DNA of 45,967 nucleotides from Candidatus Coprousia avicola (GTDB lineage: Bacteria > Actinomycetota > Coriobacteriia > Coriobacteriales > Coriobacteriaceae): positions 1 through 45,967 of the forward strand of contig DVMF01000063.1 in NCBI GenBank assembly GCA_018715125.1, in the 5' to 3' direction. Under the pieces are notes generated by a model. That model had not been told where the DNA came from. It did not search any database and saw only the letters and a program-made list of their open reading frames with translations. Each line of letters opens with the position of its first letter. Positions within the stretch are counted from its first letter, which is position 1. The position numbers were made by a program, and so were the translations under genes. Shown here in pieces: positions 40,663-45,967 of the stretch.

Positions 40663-41474
40663 TACAGATCATACTCCTCTCCATCATCAGCGCCTTCAGC
40701 GGAGGCGATGGCCGGAGCGGCCTGCGTGTTCTTCTGGCCCTCGACGACGAAGTCGTAGAAGCCGGCGATGGCGGCAGCGATGATCGCGCAGCCGAGGGTG
40801 GGGATGCCCACGTACGCGTTGAGCACGAAACCGATGAGCAGGAAGATCCACATGTTCTTCTTCATCATCATGGTGAGTAGCATCGCGAGGCCCACGGCGG
40901 GCATCATGCCGCCGGCGGCGCTCATACCGGAAAGCACCCAAGGCACATCGTTCTGCAGGAAGGCCATGATGTTCTCGATGACGTAGGAACCGATGCCGGT
41001 GGCGATGAACACCGGCACGGCGCGCGTCAGGAAGAAGCAGATCGCGCCACCCCAGAAGAACTTGTTGACCGCCTTGAACTCACCGGACTCGGCAGCCTTG
41101 TCGGCGCCGTGCAGGAAGCTGGCATTCGTGGTCATGACCAGGATGTTGAGCTGTTGGACCAACGTGGCGGTGGGGACGCCGATGGCGACGGCGAGCGCCG
41201 TGGCCTCGGTCACGCTGCCACCGGACATGATGCCCAGCGACGCACCCACGATGGTGCCGGAGATGACATCGGGCGGAACGTACGCGCCGATGTTGTTGAC
41301 GCCAAGCCACATGAGCTCCATGGTTGCGCCGATGACGATCGCGGTGGTCATGTCGCCCAAGATGATGCCGACACCGACCGACGCGAGCAAGGGCTTGCGG
41401 AACCCAAGATGCGGGCCCAACTGGTCCCACTCGCACAGGCCCGCCCAGATGGCGAGGAGCAGTGCTTGAACCAT
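40662..41474 (-). CDS. PTS mannose-family EIIC component
   Basis: A 270-residue membrane subunit. Typical parts are GDMTTAIVIGATMELMWLG, the VPPDVISGTIVGASLGIMSG stretch and several further helices, ending in an acidic tail (EGADDGEEYDL). The start at 41474 follows AAAGGAGG; the 16-residue upstream extension is rejected. It lies 172 bases after the EIIB stop, a wider gap than usual in such operons, in which I see only weak hairpin potential. With EIID it forms the channel and is energised by EIIA and EIIB. Confidence 0.93.
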   Translation of the reverse strand: MVQALLLAIWAGLCEWDQLGPHLGFRKPLLASVGVGIILGDMTTAIVIGATMELMWLGVNNIGAYVPPDVISGTIVGASLGIMSGGSVTEATALAVAIGVPTATLVQQLNILVMTTNASFLHGADKAAESGEFKAVNKFFWGGAICFFLTRAVPVFIATGIGSYVIENIMAFLQNDVPWVLSGMSAAGGMMPAVGLAMLLTMMMKKNMWIFLLIGFVLNAYVGIPTLGCAIIAAAIAGFYDFVVEGQKNTQAAPAIASAEGADDGEEYDL

Positions 41475-41646
41475 ACCGTTTCCTCCTTTACAAGTATGGA
41501 AATTGCAACGGGTCGCTGGCATGCGGCCCGCAGTGCCGCTGAAACGATCGCGCTCGCCTGGCCAAGAAACCGGACACCTGTAGGCGCGGCGGGACGAGCG
41601 CGGGGTGCGCCCGGCGGCGATACGTCACCGGACGGGAACGGAGCGC

Positions 41647-42129
41647 CTAGCCCTTGAAGTTCTTGAGCAGGTCGGGCACGCGTTCCTTGGTGTCGCGGGT
41701 CGTCGTCTGCATCCAGCACTCCACACCGAGCGACTCGAGCTCCTCGAAGGCGCGCTTCTCGTCCGCAGTGATGGACATGTTCTTATGGATGCGCTGGCGC
41801 TCGTCGTTGAAGCGCATACCCGAGACGTTGAGATAGGTGAAGTCAAGCCCGTTCTTCTTCAGGGCGAGGGCGTCGATGGGGTTGCCGAAGAGCACGAGCG
41901 TGACCTTTTTGAGCGTGGTCTTCTTAAGCACGTCGATGAACTTCTCGACGGTGAAGACCGACACCTTGATGTTCGGCACCGCGAGTCCGGCGACCGAGCG
42001 CTGCACGGGGTCGTTCGCGCAGGCATCGTTCACGATGATCACCGACTCGATCCCGAAATCAGGAATCCACGTCGTGGCAACCTGGCCATGGATGAGACGG
42101 TCGTCAATGTCTACAAGTTTGAGGGGCAT
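41647..42129 (-). CDS. PTS mannose-family EIIB component
   Basis: A 160-residue cytoplasmic phosphocarrier. The phosphohistidine is His14 in DDRLIHGQVATTW, the defining motif of mannose-family EIIB. IIVNDACANDPVQRSV and the C-terminal half are also typical. The ATG at 42129 is chosen since AAAGGAG lies eight bases away; the GTG at 42138 overlaps that site. It is 15 bases after EIIA. It passes phosphate from EIIA to the sugar during transport through EIIC/EIID. Confidence 0.93.
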   Translation of the reverse strand: MPLKLVDIDDRLIHGQVATTWIPDFGIESVIIVNDACANDPVQRSVAGLAVPNIKVSVFTVEKFIDVLKKTTLKKVTLVLFGNPIDALALKKNGLDFTYLNVSGMRFNDERQRIHKNMSITADEKRAFEELESLGVECWMQTTTRDTKERVPDLLKNFKG

Positions 42130-42144
42130 ATCGCTCACTCCTTT

Positions 42145-42576
42145 CTAGAGGTCGAGGTCGTCCTCGTCCTCTTCTTCCGCCAGCTGGACCTTGACCTCCT
42201 TGAGCGCCTCGGCATTGGTGGCGAGCACATGCTCACGCACCTCGTCGGGCGTAAGGTCGGCCGAGAACACGAGATCGATGAGCACGGGCAGGTTCACGCC
42301 GGTAAAGGCGACCATCTCGGCACCGCGCAGCATCGCGCGCGAGATGACGTTGAACGGCGTGCCGCCGTAGATGTCACAGAGCGCGACAACATGGTCGTAC
42401 GCCTCGTCGAGCTCTGAGTAGGCCTCGGAAAACTCCGCCTCGAACTCCTCGGCGCTCTTGTTCTCGGTGAGCGAGAGCGCGCGAACGCGCGTCTGCTTGC
42501 CCGCGAGCATCTCGGCGCCCTCGAGCAATGCCTCGCCGATGTGCGCGTGCGTCGCAAGGATGATTCCAAACGACAT
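42145..42576 (-). CDS. PTS mannose-family EIIA component
   Basis: A 143-residue cytoplasmic phosphocarrier. The phosphohistidine is His10 in FGIILATHAHIGEALLEGAE. The ALCDIYGGTPFNVISR segment and GVNLPVLIDL are family marks. It ends in a strongly acidic tail (AEEEDEDDLDL). Start at 42576 follows AGGAGG. It is the first gene of the mannose-PTS/sulfatase cluster and is divergent from the DeoR-type regulator, sharing a 335-base AT-rich control region with it. Confidence 0.93.
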   Translation of the reverse strand: MSFGIILATHAHIGEALLEGAEMLAGKQTRVRALSLTENKSAEEFEAEFSEAYSELDEAYDHVVALCDIYGGTPFNVISRAMLRGAEMVAFTGVNLPVLIDLVFSADLTPDEVREHVLATNAEALKEVKVQLAEEEDEDDLDL

Positions 42577-42674
42577 GTTTCCTCCTGACGAATCGTCTTC
42601 GCCCGCGCGCGTCGTTTCCATGCGCGACCGGGCTCCTCCCCTTGTCGGTGTTCCGTGAAGCTGTTGCTCTAATT

Positions 42675-42875
42675 TGTTCTTTATTGAACATTAGATAACG
42701 TAGCAAATGAACACATTACGAAACCGATGGCCTTACATATATACCGATACAACTCGTGGTTTCGTGGACGCACTTATCTTAGCAGGACTTTGAAGCCCAA
42801 ACGTCAATCGTGTAGAAATTACCGTTTGGCGCGAATATATGACCGTCTACGTAATTTTTTGATTCTATTTGTTCA
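42675..42875. promoter_or_regulatory. control region with TGTTC/GAACA repeats between PTS and deoR
   Basis: The 335-base gap 42577-42911 is AT-rich. It carries the palindrome TGTTC-N6-GAACA at 42675-42690, TGAACA at 42708-42713 and TTGTTCA at 42869-42875. Repeated TGTTC-type half sites on both sides of a divergent promoter are typical of DeoR-family repressors. -10-like patches are several, so exact promoters are not assigned. Confidence 0.5.
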
Positions 42876-42911
42876 TTTCTGTTATTTTGAAGATGCCTAA
42901 GGGAGGTAGAA

Positions 42912-43670
42912 ATGCTCAAGGTTCAACGACAGGAAGAGATCGTACGCCTATGCAACTCATCGGGGCTCGTCACGGTGAACGAGGTCGCGGAGCTTCTCGG
43001 CACCTCACCGATGACCATCAGGCGCGATATGGAGGAGCTCGCCCAGGAACATCGCATCGAGCGCGTGCGCGGCGGCGCCAAAAGCGTCGTCACCGTGCCG
43101 CAGATGGTACGCGAGTTTCCGCACGATAAAAAGAGATCGCAGCACTATGCGGAGAAGCAGCATATCGCGAAGCTGGCGGTGGGGCTTCTGAGGGATGGCG
43201 ACGCCGTGTTCCTCGGCGCGGGCACCACCTGCGAGCTCATCGCCCAGAACCTTGGCGAGAAGTCGCTCAGCGTGGTCACCAACAGCATCTCCGCCTTCGA
43301 GCTGCTCAGAGAGAATCCCAACATCGAGCTCTATCTGCTCGGCGGCCTCTATCGCCGCAAGACGAGCGTGCTCTACGGACATCTCACCGAAGAGGCCCTC
43401 TCGTCCATGAGTGTAGACAAGGTGTTCTTCGGGGTGAACGGCATCTGCGCGCCCGACGTGATGGGGCACAACGTCGATATCTCGAACCTCCAGCGCATGG
43501 CGCTCGACAAGGGACGCAAGCGCTACATCGTGGCGGATTCCTCGAAGTTCTTCCGAAAAGACCTGTTCACGTTCTACACCCTCGACCAGATCGACGCCGT
43601 GATCACCGATCCGGGCATCACCGCCGAGCAACGCGCCTCCTGCGAACAGTACACGCAGGTGATCTGCTAG
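42912..43670 (+). CDS. DeoR/GlpR-family sugar regulator
   Basis: A 252-residue regulator. The N-terminal HTH is at residues 4-57 (RQEEIVRLCNSSGLVTVNEV, AELLGTSPMTIRRDMEEL), with RVRGGAK at its end. The DeoR sensor domain follows with DAVFLGAGTTCELIAQNL, TNSISAFELL and a C-terminal DSSKFFRKDLFTF motif. Such proteins bind phosphorylated sugars. GGGAGG precedes the ATG. It is divergent from the mannose-PTS/sulfatase genes and surely regulates them, probably as a repressor. Maturase copy 2 follows it by 114 bases on the same strand and may be in the same transcript. Confidence 0.92.
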   Translation: MLKVQRQEEIVRLCNSSGLVTVNEVAELLGTSPMTIRRDMEELAQEHRIERVRGGAKSVVTVPQMVREFPHDKKRSQHYAEKQHIAKLAVGLLRDGDAVFLGAGTTCELIAQNLGEKSLSVVTNSISAFELLRENPNIELYLLGGLYRRKTSVLYGHLTEEALSSMSVDKVFFGVNGICAPDVMGHNVDISNLQRMALDKGRKRYIVADSSKFFRKDLFTFYTLDQIDAVITDPGITAEQRASCEQYTQVIC

Positions 43671-43784
43671 CGACGGGTCGGGCGGGACATCTTTCTGCTG
43701 GCGGCGGGCTCGACCGAATTGTCTCCCTGCCAACGGCGAGTCCGACCGGACCGCCTCCAACATCTCATCCGTTCGAGGAGCCCC

Positions 43785-44879
43785 ATGATGAAGTACATCA
43801 GCTTTCTCATCAAGCCTGCTTCGGCCTCGTGCAACATGCGGTGCCGATACTGCTTCTATGCGGACGTCGCCGAGCACCGCGCGGTGCGGTCGCACGGCGT
43901 CATGGGCACCGATGTGATGGAGGCACTCATCGACCGTGCACTCGGGCTCGACGACAGCGCGCGGATCGCCTTCGCCTTCCAAGGCGGCGAACCCACGCTC
44001 GCGGGACTCGACTTCTTCCGCGCGTTCGTCGCGCGCGTGGAGGCCGGGCGCACGCATCAGCAGGTGAGCTACGCCATCCAGACGAACGGCTACCTTATCG
44101 ACGAGGAATGGGCGGTGTTCTTCCACGAGCACCGCTTCTTGGTGGGCATCTCGCTCGACGGCTACCGCGAGCTACACGACTGGCTGCGCCCCGATGCTGA
44201 GGGCACGGGCACCTTTGCGCGCGTCATGCGTGCCATCGACGTATTGCGCGACACACACGTGGAGTTCAACGTGCTCACGGTGCTCACCGCGCAACTTGCC
44301 AAGCACCCGCAGAGGCTCTATCGCTTCTACTGCGATCATGGTCTTGACTACGTCCAGCTCATCCCCTGCCTCCCGGGACTTGACGACGATGCCGATGAGT
44401 TCTCGCTCAGCCCCGAAGCGTTCGCCTCGTTCTACAAGGTGTTCTTCCGACTCTGGCTCGATGAGTACCGCCAGGGGCGCTACCGCTCCGTCACGCTCTT
44501 CGACAATGTGATCCCGCTCTTTGCCGGCGTGGCCCCGCAGCAGTGCGGCATGCTCGGGCGGTGCGCGCCGCAATTCGTGGTGGAGAGCTCGGGCGATGTG
44601 TATCCGTGCGATTTCTACGTACTCGATCGCTACCGCTGCGGGAACATCGTGGATAACACCCTCGAAGAGCTTGCGACTTGCGATGCCGTGCGCGCCTTCC
44701 TCGCCGAGCCCCGGCGCGCGTGCTCGCGATGCGCCGACTGCCCCTTCGAGCGCATCTGCCATAGGAACTGCAAGCGCTTGAATATCGCCTATTACCGCGA
44801 GGATTATTGCGGCTATCGCGACTTCCTAGAAGAGGCCGCCCCGCAGATGGCCGCCATCGCGCGCACGATCCGACGGTAG
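43785..44879 (+). CDS. anaerobic sulfatase-maturating enzyme (anSME), copy 2
   Basis: A 364-residue radical SAM/SPASM enzyme closely matching the copy at 10859 along its whole length. Cluster cysteines are C16, C20 and C23 in SCNMRCRYCFYADVAEHR. The SPASM cysteines are in CGMLGRCAPQF, DVYPCDFYVLD, CSRCADCPF and CHRNCKRLN. It installs formylglycine in Cys-type sulfatases without oxygen. The start at 43785 follows GAGGAG; a second ATG directly after it is also possible. Downstream of deoR and near the PTS/sulfatase cluster, this is the maturase most likely co-regulated with sulfatases 2 and 3. It faces a CLC gene, as copy 1 does. Confidence 0.93.
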   Translation: MMKYISFLIKPASASCNMRCRYCFYADVAEHRAVRSHGVMGTDVMEALIDRALGLDDSARIAFAFQGGEPTLAGLDFFRAFVARVEAGRTHQQVSYAIQTNGYLIDEEWAVFFHEHRFLVGISLDGYRELHDWLRPDAEGTGTFARVMRAIDVLRDTHVEFNVLTVLTAQLAKHPQRLYRFYCDHGLDYVQLIPCLPGLDDDADEFSLSPEAFASFYKVFFRLWLDEYRQGRYRSVTLFDNVIPLFAGVAPQQCGMLGRCAPQFVVESSGDVYPCDFYVLDRYRCGNIVDNTLEELATCDAVRAFLAEPRRACSRCADCPFERICHRNCKRLNIAYYREDYCGYRDFLEEAAPQMAAIARTIRR

Positions 44880-44949
44880 CGGACACCGTATGTCATCAAC
44901 GCGCCTCCGACGTCCTCGGATGGTCCTTCCCAGCCGCTCGCGCGTCTTC

Positions 44950-45008
44950 GGGCACGAAATCGCAGAATAACGCTTTTTATGACCCCTCTTTTCTTCGATT
45001 CCGTGCCC
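44950..45008. repeat. inverted repeat between maturase copy 2 and CLC copy 2
   Basis: GGGCACGAAATCG (44950-44962) returns inverted at 44996-45008 with 12 of 13 bases paired and 33 bases between, including a T-run (44974-44978) and TCTTTTCTT. It sits in the 169-base gap of two convergent genes, so a two-way terminator is likely; a small palindromic repeat element is the alternative. Confidence 0.5.
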
Positions 45009-45048
45009 CAAAATGCAGCGCGGGACAATACAGCGCTGAAATACGTGG

Positions 45049-45967
45049 TCAGCGTCGCTCGCCCGTGGCCTTTTCGTGATGATCCGCGATGGCCTCGTTG
45101 ACGGTATGCCCTTGGTCCGCCTCGAGAGAGCGCCACTTGGGCGTTACGATGCGCTGCGCCGGGTACACGCCGCGGTGCCCCGCCGCCAGATCGCTCACGA
45201 ACGAGACGATGACGAAATACGGCGCCGCCAAGACCCCGAAGAGGTCCACACCGAGCAAGATCGTCGTCATGGGCACATTGAGCGCCGAGCCGAACACGCC
45301 CACCATGCCGAGCGCCGCACCGAACGCCGGCGTAACGCCAAGCGAGTAGCCGAGCACGGCGCCGAGCCAACCACCGAGCGAGGCCCCGATGCCGAAGATG
45401 GGCGTGACCTCGCCGCCCTGAAAGCCCGCCCCCAGCGTAAGCGCCGTCATGGCGAGCTCGAGCAACGCATCGATGGGCGTCGCGGCCCCCGTGAACCCTG
45501 CCTCCACAAGCCACGAGGAAAGTCCGCCGTAATCGTAAAGGCCGAAGACCACATAGGTCCCGAGCACCACGAAAGCGCCAACCGGCGCCGCTACCAAGTA
45601 GTTCGTGATATGAGCGGCATAGAATCGCTTGACGACGCGAATCGCCCCCGAGAACATGCGCGCCGCGATACCGAAGACCACCGCGGCCAGCACCGCGAAT
45701 GCAAGCGATGAAGGTCCGAGCCGCGGGACCATGCCGATGTCGTAGCCCTCGCGGGGAGCTCCGAGCGCCGTCGTCACGGCATCGCCGACAAACGAGGCGA
45801 GCAAACAGTACACGCCGGCCCGATACTGCAGCTTGCCGACGAAGCACATCTCCATACCGAAGAAAGCACCCGCGAGCGGCGTGCCGAACACCCCACCGAA
45901 CGCAGCGGAAATGCCCGCCATGAGGAGATCTTGGTGATCGTATTCACCGAGCTTGAAGAGACGCGAA
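45049..45967 (-). CDS. CLC-family anion channel/antiporter, copy 2, 5' end beyond window
   Basis: The C-terminal 305 residues of a CLC protein; the frame is open to the right edge, so the N-terminus lies outside. The visible part, from SRLFKLGEYDHQDLLMAG onward, aligns throughout with the copy at 12017: GGVFGTPLAGAFFGMEMCF, GFQGGEVTPIFGIGASLGG and GHRGVYPAQRIVTPKWRSL. The region that would hold GREGT or GREGP is not in the window. It converges with maturase copy 2, exactly the arrangement seen for copy 1. Its specificity is thus inferred only from the paralogue. The end is about nine residues longer than copy 1. Confidence 0.85.
   Translation of the reverse strand, partial: SRLFKLGEYDHQDLLMAGISAAFGGVFGTPLAGAFFGMEMCFVGKLQYRAGVYCLLASFVGDAVTTALGAPREGYDIGMVPRLGPSSLAFAVLAAVVFGIAARMFSGAIRVVKRFYAAHITNYLVAAPVGAFVVLGTYVVFGLYDYGGLSSWLVEAGFTGAATPIDALLELAMTALTLGAGFQGGEVTPIFGIGASLGGWLGAVLGYSLGVTPAFGAALGMVGVFGSALNVPMTTILLGVDLFGVLAAPYFVIVSFVSDLAAGHRGVYPAQRIVTPKWRSLEADQGHTVNEAIADHHEKATGERR

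Overview
High-GC bacterial DNA with tightly packed operons, almost all on the minus strand. Abundant PTS sugar transporters, GH1 6-phospho-beta-glucosidases, cysteine-type sulfatases with their anaerobic (radical SAM) maturases, and a formyl-THF synthetase/FchA one-carbon operon together suggest a strictly anaerobic gut actinobacterium of the Coriobacteriia, most likely Collinsella or a close relative. That assignment is inferred from gene content; no rRNA or tRNA gene was recognised in the window.

Layout. 1-4.4 kb: an effector-binding-domain protein, a partial small unknown protein, and a TetR-controlled pair of MFS exporters. 4.4-6.8 kb: an AI-2E-type permease, an AIM24-family protein and a small membrane protein. 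6.8-7.9 kb: a decayed zone with a 39-bp imperfect inverted-repeat element, a headless and frameshifted LysR pseudogene, and the last 24 codons of an ABC exporter. 8-10.7 kb: a ROK regulator and an M18 aminopeptidase. 10.8-14.2 kb: sulfatase maturase copy 1, facing a CLC antiporter and a TSUP anion exporter. 14.3-19.1 kb: a cytidylate-kinase-like protein and a beta-glucoside locus (RpiR regulator, PTS EIIBC, GH1). 19.1-25.1 kb: a folate/one-carbon operon, fhs-fchA-folD-folE-fthC-folC. 25.3-30.7 kb: RpiR regulator, orphan lactose/cellobiose-family EIIC, sulfatase and GH1, with an array of TGGA-N6-TCCA operator-like sites. 30.7-34.9 kb: a coiled-coil membrane protein and valS. 35.3-44.9 kb: a DeoR regulator divergent from a complete mannose-family PTS (EIIA, B, C, D), followed by sulfatase, two unknown membrane-associated proteins and a second sulfatase, with sulfatase maturase copy 2 behind deoR. 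45.0 kb to the end: a second CLC antiporter, cut by the window edge.

The main system. All three sulfatases have a Cys-type CxPS/AR core, so they need an anaerobic maturase, and none shows a signal peptide. Each is encoded with a PTS. The coherent reading, which is inference, is that sulfated sugars, perhaps from mucin or glycosaminoglycans, are imported by PTS and phosphorylated, then desulfated in the cytoplasm. The sulfatases would be activated by the two maturases. The anion exporters beside the maturase genes (TSUP and CLC; the CLC lies next to the maturase in both copies) could dispose of the released anion. A second biochemical point is that FolD carries Ala where the cyclohydrolase lysine normally sits, and lies next to a dedicated cyclohydrolase gene, fchA, which suggests the two activities have been split.
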